Shown: positions 6,672-19,845, counted from the stretch's first letter. The stretch is 64,000 bases of DNA from Comamonas sp. NLF-1-9 (GCF_019195435.1 NZ_CP078069.1:372001-436000); one strand, 5' to 3'. Numbers and translations are program-made. Notes: generated from the letters alone by a model not told the origin.

Positions 6672-8909
6672 ATGACCATCTTCAACAAGATCACCAAGAC
6701 CTTCCAATGGGGCCAGCACAGCGTGACGCTGGAAACCGGCGAAGTCGCGCGCCAGGCGGGCGGCGCCGTGCTGGTGCGCATGGACGACACCGTGGTGCTG
6801 GCCACGGTGGTCGGCTCCAGGAACCCCAAGCCGGGCCAGGACTTCTTCCCGCTGACGGTGGACTACATCGAGAAGACCTATGCCGCCGGCAAGATTCCCG
6901 GCAACTTCTTCAAGCGCGAGGCCAAGCCCAGCGAGCATGAAACCCTCACCAGCCGCCTGATCGACCGCCCGATCCGCCCGCTGTTTCCCGAAGGTTTCTA
7001 CAACGAGGTGCACGTCGTCATTCACACCGTCTCGCTCAACCCCGAGGTGGACGCCGACATCGCCGCGCTGATCGGCACCAGCGCGGCGCTGGCGATTTCG
7101 GGCATTCCGTTCAACGGCCCGATCGGCGCGGCGCGCGTGGGCTACATCAACGGCGAATACGTGCTCAACCCCGGCCAGACCGAGCGCAAGAACAGCCAGC
7201 TCGATCTGGTCGTCGCCGGTACCGAATCGGCCGTGCTGATGGTTGAATCCGAAGCCCAGCAACTGCCCGAAGACGTGATGCTGGGCGCTGTGGTCTATGG
7301 CCACGAGCAGGGCAAGATCGCGATCAACGCCATCCATGAGCTGGTGCGCGAAGCCGGCAAGCCGGTCTGGGACTGGCAGGCGCCGGCCAAGGACGAAGCC
7401 TTGATCGCCAAGGTCAACGAACTGGGCGAAGGCCTGCTGCGCGCGGCCTACCACAACCGCAACAAGCAGCTGCGCACCCAAGCCTGCCGCGAGGCCTATG
7501 CCGCAGTCAAGGCGGGCCTTGCCGAGCAGGGCGTGGAGTTCGACGCGGTGAACGTGGACAACCTGCTGTTTGAACTGGAAGCGCGCATCGTGCGCAGCCA
7601 GATCCTCGCGGGCGAGCCGCGCATCGACGGGCGCGACACGCGCACCGTGCGCCCCATCGAAATCCGCACCGGCGTGCTGCCGCGCACCCACGGCTCGGCC
7701 CTGTTCACGCGCGGCGAGACGCAGGCGCTGGTACTGACCACACTGGGCACCGAGCGCGACGCGCAGCGCATCGACGCGCTGGCCGGCGAATACGAAGACC
7801 GCTTCCTGTTTCACTACAACATGCCGCCCTTTGCCACTGGCGAGGTCGGGCGCATGGGTTCGACCAAGCGCCGCGAGATCGGCCACGGGCGCCTGGCCAA
7901 GCGCGCGCTGATTGCCTGCCTGCCGAGCAAGGACGAGTTTCCCTACACCCTGCGCGTGGTCTCCGAGATCACCGAATCCAATGGCTCGTCGTCGATGGCT
8001 TCGGTCTGCGGCGGCTGCCTGTCGCTGATGGATGCGGGCGTTCCGATGAAGGCGCACGTCGCGGGCATCGCCATGGGCCTGATCAAGGAAGACAACAAGT
8101 TCGCGGTGCTCACCGACATCCTGGGCGACGAGGACCACCTGGGCGACATGGACTTCAAGGTCGCCGGCACCACGGCCGGCATTACCGCGCTGCAGATGGA
8201 CATCAAGATCCAGGGCATCACCAAGGAAATCATGGAGGTCGCGCTGGCCCAGGCCAAGGAAGCGCGCATGCACATCCTCGGCAAGATGCAGGAAGCGCTG
8301 GGCGGCGCCAAGGAAGAGATTTCCAGCTTCGCGCCCAAGCTCTACACCATGAAGATCAACCCCGAGAAGATCCGCGACGTGATCGGCAAGGGCGGCGCCA
8401 CCATCCGCCAGTTGACCGAGGAAACCGGCACGCAGATCAACATCGAGGAAGACGGCACCATCACCATCGCCAGCAACGACGCCGCCAAGGCCGACGAGGC
8501 CAAGCGCCGCATCGAACTCTTGACGGTCGAGGCCGAAGTCGGTCAGGTCTATGAAGGCCCGGTCACCAAGATCCTGGACTTTGGCGCGCTGGTGAACATC
8601 CTGCCCGGCAAGGACGGGCTGCTGCACATCAGCCAGATCGCGCACGAGCGCGTCGAGCAGGTCAGCGACTACCTGAAGGAAGGCCAGATCGTCAGGGTCA
8701 AGGTGCTGGAAACCGACGACAAGGGCCGCGTCAAGCTGTCCATGAAGGCGCTGCTGGAGCGCCCCGCGCGCGAAGACCGCGCCGAGGGCGACAACGGCGG
8801 GCGCGGCAGCTACGGCGAGCGCGGCCATCGCCGCAACGGGCGCGAACATGAGCGCGCCCCGCGCGACGAAGCGCCGCGTGACGAGTCCGGCGCTCAGGGC
8901 GAGGCCTGA
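6672..8909 (+). CDS. pnp: Polyribonucleotide nucleotidyltransferase (PNPase)
   Basis: PNPase is a trimeric 3'-5' phosphorolytic exoribonuclease of mRNA decay. The 745-residue product has two RNase PH domains (the second with [23 protein letters not shown] and a catalytic-site [19 protein letters not shown]), a KH domain ([15 protein letters not shown]) and an S1 domain ([20 protein letters not shown]). A charged Arg/Glu/Gly tail of about 45 residues ends the protein. The ATG at 6672 has AGGAG 6 nt upstream. It is likely cotranscribed with rpsO. The facing repeats before it may play the part of the RNase III-cleaved leader hairpin known for E. coli pnp. Confidence 0.98.
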   Translation: MTIFNKITKTFQWGQHSVTLETGEVARQAGGAVLVRMDDTVVLATVVGSRNPKPGQDFFPLTVDYIEKTYAAGKIPGNFFKREAKPSEHETLTSRLIDRPIRPLFPEGFYNEVHVVIHTVSLNPEVDADIAALIGTSAALAISGIPFNGPIGAARVGYINGEYVLNPGQTERKNSQLDLVVAGTESAVLMVESEAQQLPEDVMLGAVVYGHEQGKIAINAIHELVREAGKPVWDWQAPAKDEALIAKVNELGEGLLRAAYHNRNKQLRTQACREAYAAVKAGLAEQGVEFDAVNVDNLLFELEARIVRSQILAGEPRIDGRDTRTVRPIEIRTGVLPRTHGSALFTRGETQALVLTTLGTERDAQRIDALAGEYEDRFLFHYNMPPFATGEVGRMGSTKRREIGHGRLAKRALIACLPSKDEFPYTLRVVSEITESNGSSSMASVCGGCLSLMDAGVPMKAHVAGIAMGLIKEDNKFAVLTDILGDEDHLGDMDFKVAGTTAGITALQMDIKIQGITKEIMEVALAQAKEARMHILGKMQEALGGAKEEISSFAPKLYTMKINPEKIRDVIGKGGATIRQLTEETGTQINIEEDGTITIASNDAAKADEAKRRIELLTVEAEVGQVYEGPVTKILDFGALVNILPGKDGLLHISQIAHERVEQVSDYLKEGQIVRVKVLETDDKGRVKLSMKALLERPAREDRAEGDNGGRGSYGERGHRRNGREHERAPRDEAPRDESGAQGEA

Positions 8910-8917
8910 ATATATTT

Positions 8918-8970
8918 AAAATGATAGCTGCAAGCGCTTGTCCAGCAAGCGTTTGCGCCTGATTTGGTTT
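8918..8970 (+). repeat. Dispersed GATAGCTG repeat copy, pnp-qor spacer
   Basis: The copy reads GATAGCTGCAAGCGCTTGTC, then CAGCAAGCGTTTGCGCC and an AT-rich end. It fills nearly all the space between pnp and the next gene. It matches copies at 45447, 59427 and elsewhere in the window. Confidence 0.8.
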
Positions 8971-8978
8971 AAATTTTC

Positions 8979-9977
8979 ATGAAGGACGTGATGCGCGCCG
9001 TGGAGATCGCCGGCTTTGGCCCGGCGCAGAACCTGCGCCTGGTCGAGCGGCCGCTGCCGCAGCCCGGCGCGGGGGAGCTCCTGATCCGCGTGAGCGCCAG
9101 CGGCATCAACCGGCCCGACGTGTTGCAGCGCCAGGGCCGCTATCCGCCGCCGCCAGGCGCTTGCGACCTGCCGGGGCTGGAAGTGGCCGGCGTCATCGTG
9201 CGCGGTGACGAAGCGGCGATGGCGCACGCCGGCCTCAAGATAGGCGAGCGCGTCTGCGCGCTGCTGACCGGCGGCGGTTATGCCGACCACTGCGTCGCGC
9301 CCGTGGCGCAGTGCCTGCCGGTGCCGGATGGCCTGAGCGACGTGCAGGCGGCATCGCTGCCGGAAAACTATTTCACCGTCTGGAGCAACGTGTTCGACCG
9401 CGGCCGGCTGCAGGCCGGCGAGACCCTGCTGGTGCAAGGCGGCTCAAGCGGCATAGGCGTGGCTGCCATCCAGCTGGGCAAGGCCTTTGGCGCCACGGTG
9501 CTGGCCACGGCCGGCAGCGACGAAAAATGCGCCGCCTGCCTGCGCCTGGGGGCCGACGCCGCGATCAACTACCGCACGCAGGACTTCGTGGCCGAGGCGC
9601 AGCGCCTCAGCGCAGGGCGCGGCGTGGACGTGGTGCTGGACATGGTCGCGGGCGACTACATCGCGCGTGAAGTGCAGTGCATGGCCGAAGACGGGCGCAT
9701 CGTCATCATTGCGGTGCAGGGCGGCACGCGCGCCGAGTTCAACGCCGCCCTGGTGCTGCGCAAACGCCTGGTGATTACCGGCTCGACGCTGCGCGTGCGC
9801 CCCGTCGCCTTCAAGGCAGCCATCGCCCAGGCGCTGCGCGAGCGGGTCTGGCCGCTGCTGGCCAGCGGCGCGGTGCAGCCCGTCATCCACGCCAGCTTTG
9901 CGGCGGCGCAAGCCGCCGACGCCCACCTGCTGATGGAATCCAACCAGCACATCGGCAAGATCGTCCTGACCTGGTAA
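8979..9977 (+). CDS. NAD(P)H-quinone oxidoreductase (zinc-free MDR family, PIG3-like)
   Basis: The 332-residue medium-chain dehydrogenase/reductase lacks the zinc-ligand pattern of alcohol dehydrogenases. The N-terminal GroES-like part has [22 protein letters not shown] and the Rossmann part has [22 protein letters not shown]. This matches TP53I3/PIG3-type quinone oxidoreductases, which reduce quinones with NAD(P)H. The start may be the ATG at 8979 or the one at 8991 ([10 protein letters not shown]), which has GAAGGA just upstream and better fits the family. The stop is 4 nt before tpiA, suggesting coexpression. Confidence 0.9.
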   Translation: MKDVMRAVEIAGFGPAQNLRLVERPLPQPGAGELLIRVSASGINRPDVLQRQGRYPPPPGACDLPGLEVAGVIVRGDEAAMAHAGLKIGERVCALLTGGGYADHCVAPVAQCLPVPDGLSDVQAASLPENYFTVWSNVFDRGRLQAGETLLVQGGSSGIGVAAIQLGKAFGATVLATAGSDEKCAACLRLGADAAINYRTQDFVAEAQRLSAGRGVDVVLDMVAGDYIAREVQCMAEDGRIVIIAVQGGTRAEFNAALVLRKRLVITGSTLRVRPVAFKAAIAQALRERVWPLLASGAVQPVIHASFAAAQAADAHLLMESNQHIGKIVLTW

Positions 9978-9981
9978 ACGC

Positions 9982-10755
9982 ATGAGCACACGTCCCAAAT
10001 TCATTGCCGGCAACTGGAAGATGAACGCCAGTCTGCAGGCCAACGCCGCGCTGCTGCAGGCGCTGCGCCAGGGTCTGCAGGGGCAGGAGCCGAACTGCCG
10101 GATTGCCGTGGCCGTGCCCGCGCCTTATCTGGCGCAGGTTGGCCGGCTGCTGCAGGGCAGCGCAGTGGCGCTCGGCGCGCAGGATGTCTCGCGCCACGAC
10201 AAGGGCGCCTATACCGGCGAGGTCTCGGCGGCGATGCTGGCCGACTTTGGCGTGCGCTACTGCCTGGTCGGGCATTCCGAGCGGCGCCAATACCACGGCG
10301 AGAGCGATGCCGACGTTGCCGCCAAGGCCGCCCGGCTGTTGGCACACGGCATCACGCCCGTGGTGTGCGTGGGTGAGACGCTGGCCGAGCGCGAAGCGGG
10401 CCAGACGCTGGCCGTGGTGCAGCGCCAGCTGGACGCGGTGCTCAGCGAGCTGGGCAGCGCCGCCGAGGGCATCGTCGCGGCCTACGAGCCGGTCTGGGCC
10501 ATAGGCACGGGCCGCACCGCCACGCCCGAGCAGGCCCAGCAGGTGCATGCGGCGCTGCGCGGCCAGCTCGTCGCGGCGCTGGCGGCGGCGGCCGAGCCGA
10601 TCCCCGTGCTCTATGGCGGCAGCATGAACCCGGGCAACGCGCCAGAGCTGCTGGCCCAGGGCGACATCGATGGCGGCCTGATCGGGGGCGCGGCCCTGAA
10701 GGCCGAAGACTTCCTGAAAATCATCAGCGCAGCGCAAGCTGCACAAGCGCAATAA
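9982..10755 (+). CDS. tpiA: Triosephosphate isomerase
   Basis: It interconverts dihydroxyacetone phosphate and glyceraldehyde 3-phosphate in glycolysis and gluconeogenesis. The 257-residue product has the catalytic Lys13 (GNWKMN), His98 (VGHSERR), Glu169 ([11 protein letters not shown]) and the phosphate-binding YGGSMNPGN and GLIGGAAL segments. It starts 4 nt after the quinone oxidoreductase stop and is followed at once by secG, an order I recognise from related betaproteobacteria. Confidence 0.98.
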   Translation: MSTRPKFIAGNWKMNASLQANAALLQALRQGLQGQEPNCRIAVAVPAPYLAQVGRLLQGSAVALGAQDVSRHDKGAYTGEVSAAMLADFGVRYCLVGHSERRQYHGESDADVAAKAARLLAHGITPVVCVGETLAEREAGQTLAVVQRQLDAVLSELGSAAEGIVAAYEPVWAIGTGRTATPEQAQQVHAALRGQLVAALAAAAEPIPVLYGGSMNPGNAPELLAQGDIDGGLIGGAALKAEDFLKIISAAQAAQAQ

Positions 10756-10780
10756 GCTACAAGTTCCGGAGCAAACTCCC

Positions 10781-11158
10781 ATGCATCTTCTGCTCAACAT
10801 CGTTTTCGCCGTGCAAATGCTCGCGGCCATCGCCATGGTGGCGCTGATCCTGGTGCAGCACGGCAAGGGCGCCGACATGGGCGCGGCCTTTGGCAGCGGC
10901 AGTGCCGGCAGCCTGTTCGGCTCCAGCGGCAGCGCCAACTTCCTCTCGCACACCACGGCGGTGCTGGCCACCGTTTTTCTGGTGGCCACGCTCACGCTCG
11001 CCTACTTCGGCAACCAGCGCCCGACGGACAACAGCGTGGGCAGCGTGCTGGAAACGCCGGCGGCGGTGGTGCCAGCCACGCCTGCCGCGAGCGCGCCAGC
11101 GAGCGAAGTGCCGGCCGACAAGCCGGGCAGCGACAGCAGCCAGATCCCGACCAAATGA
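10781..11158 (+). CDS. secG: Protein-export membrane protein SecG
   Basis: SecG is a small subunit of the SecYEG translocon. The 125-residue product has two membrane helices (about 3-23 and 54-74) joined by the conserved LVQHGKGADMGAAFG and GSANFL segments. An Ala/Pro/Ser-rich tail follows, longer than in E. coli but common in this group. GGAG lies 9 nt before the ATG. It sits between tpiA and tRNA-Leu. Confidence 0.96.
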   Translation: MHLLLNIVFAVQMLAAIAMVALILVQHGKGADMGAAFGSGSAGSLFGSSGSANFLSHTTAVLATVFLVATLTLAYFGNQRPTDNSVGSVLETPAAVVPATPAASAPASEVPADKPGSDSSQIPTK

Positions 11159-11217
11159 GCGCCCGGCGCTCGCATGAAAAAGCCTGCAGGCACGCCAGTG
11201 TGAGGGTTTTTACCGGG

Positions 11218-11223
11218 TAGAAT
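11218..11223 (+). promoter_or_regulatory. Probable promoter -10 for tRNA-Leu and perhaps the nuo operon
   Basis: TAGAAT followed by CGTCCG lies about 70 bp upstream of tRNA-Leu. It resembles other TA(T/G)AATC-plus-GC boxes in this window (rpsO, rpsB, ppa). The -35 is not clear. Confidence 0.4.
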
Positions 11224-11293
11224 CGTCCGTTGTCCGGGGCTTTGAACATCGAACAGCAGTTCGACCCTCTTGCAGTCCCGGCAGCTACAGCAT

Positions 11294-11378
11294 GCCGTCG
11301 TGGTGGAATTGGTAGACACGCTATCTTGAGGGGGTAGTGGCGAAAGCTGTGCGAGTTCGAGTCTCGCCGACGGCACCA
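11294..11378 (+). tRNA. tRNA-Leu (anticodon GAG)
   Basis: This is an 85-nt class II tRNA with encoded CCA. The acceptor is GCCGTCG/CGACGGC, the anticodon stem CTATC/GGTAG has loop TTGAGGG, and a long variable arm and TTCGAGT T loop follow. GAG reads CUC and CUU. The gene lies between secG and nuoA. Confidence 0.97.
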
Positions 11379-11447
11379 CCTTCAAGGTCGGATGGTTTCC
11401 TTTGCAGGGCGTGACCATGCGGCCTTTGTGAAAAGCAGATCGACCCG

Positions 11448-11807
11448 ATGAACCTTGACGCCTACCTCCCCGTACTCTTGTTCATTCTAGTCGGCCTGGC
11501 GATCGGGGTCGTGCCGCTCGTGCTGGGCTGGATCCTCGGCCCCAACCGGCCCGACCCGGCCAAGAACTCCCCCTACGAATGCGGTTTCGAGGCCTTCGAC
11601 GACGCGCGCATGAAGTTCGACGTGCGCTACTACCTCGTCGCCATTTTGTTCATCCTCTTTGACCTCGAAATCGCCTTTCTCTTCCCCTGGGCCGTGGCGC
11701 TGCGCGAAGTGGGCATGGCGGGTCTGATTGCCGTGTTCGTTTTCCTCGGCATCCTGGTCGTGGGGTTCATCTACGAATGGAAAAAGGGCGCGCTCGAGTG
11801 GGAATGA
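11448..11807 (+). CDS. nuoA: NADH-quinone oxidoreductase subunit A
   Basis: NuoA is a three-helix membrane subunit at the junction of the peripheral and membrane arms of complex I. The 119-residue product has the conserved [33 protein letters not shown], given here as PYECGFEAF and [13 protein letters not shown], and ends [10 protein letters not shown]. It opens a 14-gene operon in standard nuoA-N order that runs to 25875 with short gaps or overlaps. Confidence 0.98.
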   Translation: MNLDAYLPVLLFILVGLAIGVVPLVLGWILGPNRPDPAKNSPYECGFEAFDDARMKFDVRYYLVAILFILFDLEIAFLFPWAVALREVGMAGLIAVFVFLGILVVGFIYEWKKGALEWE

Positions 11808-11831
11808 GGGTTCGTCTGAAGGGTATTTGTC

Positions 11832-12311
11832 ATGATTGAAGGCGCGATGAAGGAAGGCTTCGTCACCATGAGCTACGACGCCGTGGTGAACTGGGCCAAA
11901 ACCGGCTCGCTGTGGCCCATGACTTTCGGTCTGGCCTGCTGCGCGGTCGAGATGATGCACGCCGCCGCCGCGCGCTACGACCTGGCGCGCTTTGGCGCCG
12001 AGGTGTTTCGCGCGAGTCCCCGCCAGTCGGACCTGATGATCGTCGCCGGCACGCTGTGCAACAAGATGGCGCCGGCGCTGCGCAAGGTCTACGACCAGAT
12101 GGCCGAGCCGCGCTGGGTGATCTCCATGGGCTCGTGCGCCAACGGCGGCGGCTACTACCACTACAGCTATTCTGTGGTGCGCGGGTGCGATCGCATTGTG
12201 CCCGTGGACGTCTACGTGCCGGGCTGCCCGCCCACGGCAGAGGCCTTGATCTACGGCATCATCCAGCTGCAGCAGAAGATCCGCCGCACGCAAACCATCG
12301 CGCGCGCTTGA
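11832..12311 (+). CDS. nuoB: NADH-quinone oxidoreductase subunit B
   Basis: NuoB carries iron-sulfur cluster N2, the last electron carrier before quinone. In the 159-residue product the ligands are visible in [12 protein letters not shown] (adjacent cysteines), [16 protein letters not shown] and [11 protein letters not shown]. Length and motifs are typical of the betaproteobacterial protein. Confidence 0.98.
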   Translation: MIEGAMKEGFVTMSYDAVVNWAKTGSLWPMTFGLACCAVEMMHAAAARYDLARFGAEVFRASPRQSDLMIVAGTLCNKMAPALRKVYDQMAEPRWVISMGSCANGGGYYHYSYSVVRGCDRIVPVDVYVPGCPPTAEALIYGIIQLQQKIRRTQTIARA

Positions 12312-12325
12312 GAAGGGGCATCGAC

Positions 12326-12966
12326 ATGACGGATGTGGCAATACGCCCCGAAGAACTGCGCGATACCGTGGCCCGGGTGCTCGGTGCCAAGGCGCGCGAG
12401 GTGACGCTGGTGCTCGGCGAGGTCACGGCCGTCGTGCCCGCGGCCGACTACCTGGCGGCGATGCAGCTGCTGCGCGATGCGCCCGAGTGCAAGTTCGACC
12501 AGCTCATCGACCTGTGCGCGCTCGACTATTCCACGTGGCGCGACCTCGGTGCCGAGGGCCCGCGCTTTGCCGTGGTCGTGCACCTGCTGTCCGTGGCGCT
12601 GAACCAGCGCCTGCGCGTGCGCGTCTTCTGCCCCGACGACGACTTTCCCGTGCTGCCCTCGCTGTGCCCGATCTGGAGCAGCGCCAACTGGTTCGAGCGC
12701 GAAGCCTTCGACCTGTACGGCGTGGTCTTCGACGGCCACGAGGACTTGCGCCGCATCCTCACCGACTACGGCTTCATCGGCCACCCCTTCCGCAAGGACT
12801 TTCCGCTGTCGGGCGAAGTGGAGATGCGCTACGACGAGACCCAGCGGCGCGTGCTCTACGAGCCCGTGAGCATAGAGCCGCGCGAGGTGACGCCGCGCGT
12901 CATCCGGGAAGAACACTACGCGGGCCTGGACCGCGGCGACCAGTGGCTGGGCGGAGTCAATCGCTA

Positions 12967-12967
<1 letters not shown>
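12326..12967 (+). CDS. nuoC: NADH-quinone oxidoreductase subunit C
   Basis: NuoC (30-kDa subunit) is a peripheral-arm protein that contacts NuoD. The 213-residue product has the family signature ERE(A/S)[16 protein letters not shown], seen as [12 protein letters not shown], then LTDYGF and [12 protein letters not shown]. The ATG at 12326 follows AAGGGG. NuoC is separate from NuoD here, not fused as in E. coli; the genes overlap by one base (TAATG). Confidence 0.97.
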
Positions 12968-14216
<1,249 letters not shown>

Positions 14217-14220
<4 letters not shown>

Positions 14221-14708
14221 TCAGCGAAGCAACCCGCGCGCGCTTTGCCCGCGAAGTGGCCAAGTACCCGGCCGAGCAAAAGCGCTCGGCCGTGATGGCC
14301 TGTCTTGCCATCATCCAGCAGGAGCAGGGCTGGATCAGCCAGGAGAGCGAAGTCGCGGTGGCCGCCTATCTCGACCTGCCGCCGATCGCGGTGCATGAGA
14401 TCACCACCTTCTACAACATGTACAACCAGAAGCCCGTCGGACGCTACAAGCTGGCGGTCTGCACCAACCTGCCCTGCCAGCTGCGCGGCAGCCAGCAGGC
14501 GATGGAGCACCTGGAGGCCAAGCTGGGCGTGAAGATGGGTGACACCAGCGCCGACGGCATGTTCACGCTGCAGGAGTGCGAATGCCTTGGCGCGTGCGGC
14601 GATGCGCCCGTGATGCTGGTCAACGACCGCAGCATGTGCAGCTTCATGGACAACGGCAAGCTCGACACGCTGGTCGACGGGCTGCGCAGCGCGGAGGGCA
14701 AGGCATGA
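14217..14708 (+). CDS. nuoE: NADH-quinone oxidoreductase subunit E
   Basis: NuoE (24-kDa subunit) holds the [2Fe-2S] cluster N1a near the NADH site. The 163-residue product has [11 protein letters not shown] and [16 protein letters not shown], giving the four cysteine ligands in the thioredoxin-like fold. The start overlaps the nuoD stop (ATGA) and the stop overlaps the nuoF ATG. Confidence 0.97.
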
Positions 14709-16051
14709 GCACGGTGGAACAGCTCTTGTCGTCCTTTCAGGCGCACGGCCAGGAGTCGTGCTTCCACGGACGCCATATCCAGCCGCAAATCTACGCGGGG
14801 CTCGACGGCAGCAACTGGCGCCTGAAAGACTACGAGGCGCGCGACGGCTACAAGGCGCTGCGCAAGATCCTTGGCGCCGATGGCGGCGCGAAGATGACGC
14901 AGGACGAGGTCATCGCCACGGTCAAGGCCTCGGGCCTGCGCGGGCGCGGCGGCGCGGGCTTTCCCACGGGCCTGAAATGGAGCTTCATGCCGCGTCAGTT
15001 CCCCGGAGCCAAGCACATCTGCTGCAATTCCGACGAGGGCGAGCCCGGCACCTTCAAGGACCGCGACATCCTCATGTACAACCCGCACATCGTCATCGAA
15101 GGCATGGCGATCGCGGCCTACGCCATGGGCGTGAACCTGGCCTACAACTACATCCACGGCGAGATCTTCATTGCCTACGAGCGCTTCGAAGAGGCGCTCG
15201 AAGAAGCGCGCGCCGCCGGCTACCTGGGCGAGAACATCCTGGGCAGCGGCTTCAATTTCGAGCTGCATGCGCACCATGGCTTTGGCGCCTACATCTGCGG
15301 CGAGGAAACCGCGCTGCTCGAGTCGCTCGAAGGCAAGAAGGGCCAGCCGCGCTTCAAGCCGCCGTTTCCCGCGAGCTACGGCCTGTACGGCAAGCCGACC
15401 ACGGTGAACAACACCGAAACCTTTGCCGCGGTGCCCTGGATCTTTCGCCACAGCGCGCAGGAGTACCTGGAGTGCGGCAAGCCCAACAACGGCGGCACCA
15501 AGATCTTCTCGGTCTCCGGTGACGTCGAAAAACCGGGCAACTACGAAATCCCGCTGGGCACGCCGTTTCCGGTGCTGCTCGAGCTCGCCGGCGGCGTGCG
15601 CGGCGGGCGCCAGCTCAAGGCGGTGATTCCCGGCGGCTCGTCCTCGCCCGTGCTGCCGGCCGCGCTGATGAACGAATGCACGATGGACTACGACAGCATA
15701 GCCAAGGCTGGCTCCATGCTGGGTTCGGGCGCGGTCATCGTGATGGACGAGACGCGCGACATGGTCGAATGCCTGGTGCGCCTGTCCTACTTCTACATGC
15801 ACGAGTCCTGCGGCCAGTGCACGCCCTGCCGCGAAGGCACGGGCTGGCTCTGGCGCATGGTGCACCGCATCCAGAACGGCCAGGGGCGCCCCGAGGACAT
15901 CGAAAAGCTCGATGAGGTGGCGTTCAACATCATGGGCCGAACCATCTGCGCCCTGGGGGACGCCGCGGCCATGCCGGTGCGTGCCATGATCAAACACTAC
16001 CGTCACGAGTTCGTGGCCAAGATCGAAGCAGCCCAGGCTGCGGCGGCCTGA
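14705..16051 (+). CDS. nuoF: NADH-quinone oxidoreductase subunit F
   Basis: NuoF (51-kDa subunit) oxidises NADH and passes electrons through FMN to cluster N3. The 448-residue product has the glycine-rich nucleotide region [29 protein letters not shown] for FMN and the cluster motif [15 protein letters not shown]. The ATG at 14705 overlaps the nuoE stop. Confidence 0.98.
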   Translation: MSTVEQLLSSFQAHGQESCFHGRHIQPQIYAGLDGSNWRLKDYEARDGYKALRKILGADGGAKMTQDEVIATVKASGLRGRGGAGFPTGLKWSFMPRQFPGAKHICCNSDEGEPGTFKDRDILMYNPHIVIEGMAIAAYAMGVNLAYNYIHGEIFIAYERFEEALEEARAAGYLGENILGSGFNFELHAHHGFGAYICGEETALLESLEGKKGQPRFKPPFPASYGLYGKPTTVNNTETFAAVPWIFRHSAQEYLECGKPNNGGTKIFSVSGDVEKPGNYEIPLGTPFPVLLELAGGVRGGRQLKAVIPGGSSSPVLPAALMNECTMDYDSIAKAGSMLGSGAVIVMDETRDMVECLVRLSYFYMHESCGQCTPCREGTGWLWRMVHRIQNGQGRPEDIEKLDEVAFNIMGRTICALGDAAAMPVRAMIKHYRHEFVAKIEAAQAAAA

Positions 16052-16065
16052 TCGCGGGAAGAGTT

Positions 16066-18204
16066 ATGGTTGAAATCGAACTGAACGGCAAGAAGGTCGA
16101 GGTGCCCGAGGGCAGCATGGTCATGCATGCGGCCGAGATCTCTGGCACCTACATCCCGCACTTTTGCTGGCACAAGAAGCTCTCCATCGCAGCCAATTGC
16201 CGCATGTGCCTGGTCGACGTCGAGAAGGCGCCCAAGCCGGTTCCCGCCTGCGCCACGCCGGTGACCAACGGCATGGTGGTGCGCACCCGCACGGACAAGG
16301 CGGTGAATGCGCAGAAGTCGGTGATGGAGTTCCTGCTCATCAACCACCCGCTCGATTGCCCGGTATGCGACCAGGGCGGCGAATGCCAGTTGCAGGACCT
16401 GGCTCTTGGCTATGGCATGTCGGCCTCGCGCTTCACCGAGGAAAAGCGCGTCGTCCTGCCCAAGGAGGTCGGTCCGCTGCTGTCGCTGCAGGAGATGACG
16501 CGCTGCATCCACTGCACGCGCTGCATTCGCTTTGGCGAAGAGATCGGCGGCATCATGGAGCTCGGGATGGTCAATCGCGGCGAGTTCGCCGAGATCACCA
16601 CGATCAAGGGCGATACCGTCGACTCCGAGCTCTCGGGCAACATGATCGACATCTGCCCCGTGGGTGCGATCACCAGCAAGCCGTTTCGCTTCAGCGCGCG
16701 CACCTGGGAGCTCTCGCGCCGCCGCTCGGTCTCGCCGCACGACTCGACCGGCGCCAACCTCAACGTGCAGGTCAAGAACCACAAGGTGTTGCGCGTCGTT
16801 CCCTACGAGAACGAAGACGTCAACGAGTGCTGGCTCGCCGACCGCGACCGCTTTTCCTACGAGGCGCTCAATTGCGACGAGCGCCTGACCAAGCCCATGA
16901 TCAAGCAGGGCGGGCAGTGGCAGGAGGTGGACTGGCAGACCGCGCTGGAATACGTCGGCAACGGCCTGCGCGACATCATCGCCGAGCATGGCGCGAACAG
17001 CGTGGGCGCGCTCGTCAGTCCGCACAGCACGCTCGAAGAGCTGTACCTGGTCAAGCAGCTGCTCAACGGCCTGGGCAGCCAGAACATCGACCACCGCCTG
17101 CGCGCGGCCGAGTTCCCGACCAGGCACGGCGTGCGCTGGCTGGGCACTTCCATCGCTTCGCTCAGCACGCTGCAGTCGGCTCTGGTGCTGGGCTCCAACC
17201 TGCGCAAGGACCATCCGCTGTTTGCCCAGCGCATACGCCAGGCGGTGCGCAAGGGTGGTTGCAGCGTCAACGCGATCAATGCGGTGGATTACGACTGGGC
17301 CATGGCCATGGGTCAGGTGCTGCTGGCTCCGGCTTCGGGCTGGGTGGCGGCGCTGGCCCAGGTGGCTGCGGCCATCGCAACGCAAAAAGGCGTGGCCGCA
17401 CCGGCTGCCACAGGCGAGCCCGGTGCCGAGGCCAAGGCGATTGCCGCAGCGCTGCTGAGCGGCGAGCGCAAAGCCATCTTGCTGGGCAATGCCGCAGCGC
17501 ACCACGCCAAGGCATCGAGCCTGCTGGCGCTGGCGCAGTGGATAGGCAGCCAAACCGGCGCGAGTGTCGGCTACCTGTGCGAAGCGGCCAACACCGTGGG
17601 CGCGCAATGGGTCAAGGCCGAGCCGGGCGAGGGCGGGTTGAACGCCGGTCAGATGCTCGCGGGCGCGCTCAAGGCGGCTGTGCTGTTCAACACCGAGCCC
17701 GAATTCGACTCGGCTGCCGGCCCCGCCGCCGCCCAGGCGCTGAGCCAGGCCGGCATGGTCGTGACCCTGAGCCCGTTCAAGGCCAACATGGCCTTCAGCG
17801 ACGTGCTGCTGCCGATCGCGCCGTTCACTGAAACCTCGGGCACTTTCGTCAATGCCGAAGGCCGCATCCAGAGCTTTCACGCCGCAGCCAAGGCGCTGGG
17901 CGATACCCGCCCCGGCTGGAAGGTGCTGCGCGTGCTGGGTACGCTGCTGGAGATCGAGGGCATGCAGTGGGAAGCCTCGCAGGACGTGCTCGCAGCGATC
18001 ACCGGAGCCGCCGCCGGCGAGCTGCGCTTCGTGCCCGCCGAGGTGCTGGACAACACGACCGATGCGGCGCTGGTGGCCGACAGCGGCCCGGTCCCCGAGC
18101 CGGTGTCTGCAAGCATCTACCAGCTTGACGGACTGGTGCGGCGATCGCGCCCGCTGCAGATGACGGCCGATGCCCACGCTGCGCGTGAAGGGGGTGCTTC
18201 GTGA
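16066..18204 (+). CDS. nuoG: NADH-quinone oxidoreductase subunit G
   Basis: NuoG (75-kDa subunit) carries several iron-sulfur clusters. The 712-residue product has the [2Fe-2S] ligands in the N-terminal region ([14 protein letters not shown]), [15 protein letters not shown], the [10 protein letters not shown] segment, and a molybdopterin-oxidoreductase-like region. It is shorter than E. coli NuoG (about 900) but normal for betaproteobacteria. The stop overlaps the nuoH GTG start. Confidence 0.97.
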   Translation: MVEIELNGKKVEVPEGSMVMHAAEISGTYIPHFCWHKKLSIAANCRMCLVDVEKAPKPVPACATPVTNGMVVRTRTDKAVNAQKSVMEFLLINHPLDCPVCDQGGECQLQDLALGYGMSASRFTEEKRVVLPKEVGPLLSLQEMTRCIHCTRCIRFGEEIGGIMELGMVNRGEFAEITTIKGDTVDSELSGNMIDICPVGAITSKPFRFSARTWELSRRRSVSPHDSTGANLNVQVKNHKVLRVVPYENEDVNECWLADRDRFSYEALNCDERLTKPMIKQGGQWQEVDWQTALEYVGNGLRDIIAEHGANSVGALVSPHSTLEELYLVKQLLNGLGSQNIDHRLRAAEFPTRHGVRWLGTSIASLSTLQSALVLGSNLRKDHPLFAQRIRQAVRKGGCSVNAINAVDYDWAMAMGQVLLAPASGWVAALAQVAAAIATQKGVAAPAATGEPGAEAKAIAAALLSGERKAILLGNAAAHHAKASSLLALAQWIGSQTGASVGYLCEAANTVGAQWVKAEPGEGGLNAGQMLAGALKAAVLFNTEPEFDSAAGPAAAQALSQAGMVVTLSPFKANMAFSDVLLPIAPFTETSGTFVNAEGRIQSFHAAAKALGDTRPGWKVLRVLGTLLEIEGMQWEASQDVLAAITGAAAGELRFVPAEVLDNTTDAALVADSGPVPEPVSASIYQLDGLVRRSRPLQMTADAHAAREGGAS

Positions 18205-19277
18205 TCGACAGCATCTACAACTCCGGCCTGCAGTTGAGCAGCGCGCCCTGGTGGACGGGCGCGGGCTGGCCCGTGGTCTGGGCGCTGGTGAAGATCGTCT
18301 GCGTCGTCGTGCCGCTGCTCGTCGCAGTGGCCTACATGACGCTGTGGGAGCGCAAGCTGCTGGGCTACATGCAGGTGCGCCAGGGCCCCAACCGCGTCGG
18401 TCCCTGGGGCTTGCTGCAGCCGTTTGCCGACGGCATCAAGCTGCTCACCAAGGAGCTGATCCAGCCCACGGCTTCCAGCAAACGGCTGTTCTGGCTGGGC
18501 CCAGTGCTGGCCATCATGCCGGCGCTGGCCGCCTGGGTGGCGATACCGTTTGCGCCCCACATGGCGGTGGCCAACATCGATGCGGGCCTGCTGCTGATCC
18601 TGGCGATCACCTCGATCGAGGTCTACGGCGTCATCGTCGCCGGCTGGGCGTCGAACTCCAAGTACGCGATGCTCGGCGCGCTGCGTGCCTCGGCGCAGAT
18701 GGTGAGCTACGAGATCGCCATGGGCTTTTGTTTCCTGGTGGTCATCATGGTTACGGGCAGCCTGAACCTGACCGAGATCGTGCTGATGCAGGGCCGCGGC
18801 CACATGACCGAAGTGGGGCTGGGCTTTCTGTCCTGGAACTGGCTGCCGCTGCTGCCCATATTCCTGGTCTATCTCGTCTCCTGCGTCGCCGAAGTCAACC
18901 GCCATCCCTTCGATATGACCGAAGGCGAGTCCGAGATCGTCGCCGGCCACATGGTGGAATATTCCGGCATGGGCTTTGCCATCTTCTTCCTGGCCGAATA
19001 CGCGGCCATGTGGCTGGTGTCCACGCTGGCCGTGATCATGTTCCTGGGCGGCTGGCTTTCGCCCATCGGCGCGCTGGACTTCATTCCCGGCTGGATCTGG
19101 CTGGCGCTCAAGACCGGCTTCGTCGTTTCATGTTTCATCTGGATCCGCGCCACGTTCCCGCGCTACCGCTACGACCAGATCATGCGTCTGGGCTGGAAGG
19201 TCTTCATTCCGGTCACGCTGTTCTGGCTGGTCGTGGTGGGCGCCTGGCTGATGTCGCCGCTGAACATCTGGAAATAA
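18201..19277 (+). CDS. nuoH: NADH-quinone oxidoreductase subunit H (GTG start)
   Basis: NuoH is the membrane subunit at the base of the quinone channel. The 358-residue, eight-helix product has [39 protein letters not shown] and [19 protein letters not shown] in the form [15 protein letters not shown]. It starts at GTG overlapping the nuoG stop (GTGA), indicating translational coupling. Confidence 0.97.
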   Translation: MIDSIYNSGLQLSSAPWWTGAGWPVVWALVKIVCVVVPLLVAVAYMTLWERKLLGYMQVRQGPNRVGPWGLLQPFADGIKLLTKELIQPTASSKRLFWLGPVLAIMPALAAWVAIPFAPHMAVANIDAGLLLILAITSIEVYGVIVAGWASNSKYAMLGALRASAQMVSYEIAMGFCFLVVIMVTGSLNLTEIVLMQGRGHMTEVGLGFLSWNWLPLLPIFLVYLVSCVAEVNRHPFDMTEGESEIVAGHMVEYSGMGFAIFFLAEYAAMWLVSTLAVIMFLGGWLSPIGALDFIPGWIWLALKTGFVVSCFIWIRATFPRYRYDQIMRLGWKVFIPVTLFWLVVVGAWLMSPLNIWK

Positions 19278-19291
19278 CCGGAGGACCGTTC

Positions 19292-19807
19292 ATGGCTGCC
19301 GTTGCTGAAGAAAGCTCGACCTTCGTGCTCAAGGACTTTCTCAAGAGCTTCATGCTCTGGGAAATCGCCAAGGGCATGATCCTGACCGGGCGCTATGCCT
19401 TTCGCCGCAAGGTCACGCTCGAATACCCCGAAGAGCACACGCCGCTGTCGCCGCGTTTTCGCGGCCTGCACGCGCTGCGCCGCTACGACAACGGTGAAGA
19501 GCGCTGCATCGCCTGCAAGCTCTGCGAAGCGATCTGCCCGGCGCTGGCGATCACCATCGAGTCCATCCAGCGCGAGGACGGCACGCGCCGCACCACGCGC
19601 TACGACATCGATCTGACCAAGTGCATCTTCTGCGGCTTCTGCGAAGAAAGCTGCCCGACCGACTCCATCGTCGAGACGCACATCCTGGAATACCACGGCG
19701 AAAAACGCGGCGATCTCTACTTCACCAAGGAGATGCTGCTGGCCGTGGGCGATCGCTACGAGCCCGAGATTGCCGCCGCCAGGGCGGCCGATGCGAAGTA
19801 CCGCTGA
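19292..19807 (+). CDS. nuoI: NADH-quinone oxidoreductase subunit I
   Basis: NuoI (23-kDa subunit) holds two [4Fe-4S] clusters N6a and N6b. The 171-residue product has the two ferredoxin motifs [12 protein letters not shown] and [12 protein letters not shown]. The ATG at 19292 follows GGAGG closely and gives the family length. Confidence 0.98.
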   Translation: MAAVAEESSTFVLKDFLKSFMLWEIAKGMILTGRYAFRRKVTLEYPEEHTPLSPRFRGLHALRRYDNGEERCIACKLCEAICPALAITIESIQREDGTRRTTRYDIDLTKCIFCGFCEESCPTDSIVETHILEYHGEKRGDLYFTKEMLLAVGDRYEPEIAAARAADAKYR

Positions 19808-19845
19808 ACGCTGTCATCGCGTGAACCACTGAAAAGAACCGATTC

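Noticed and set aside
10730-10762. Another copy of the dispersed repeat at the tpiA 3' end (AGCGCAAGCTGCACAAGCGC)
   Set aside because: Similarity to the core is too short and lacks the GATAGCTG end; it can be explained by Ala/Gln codons.
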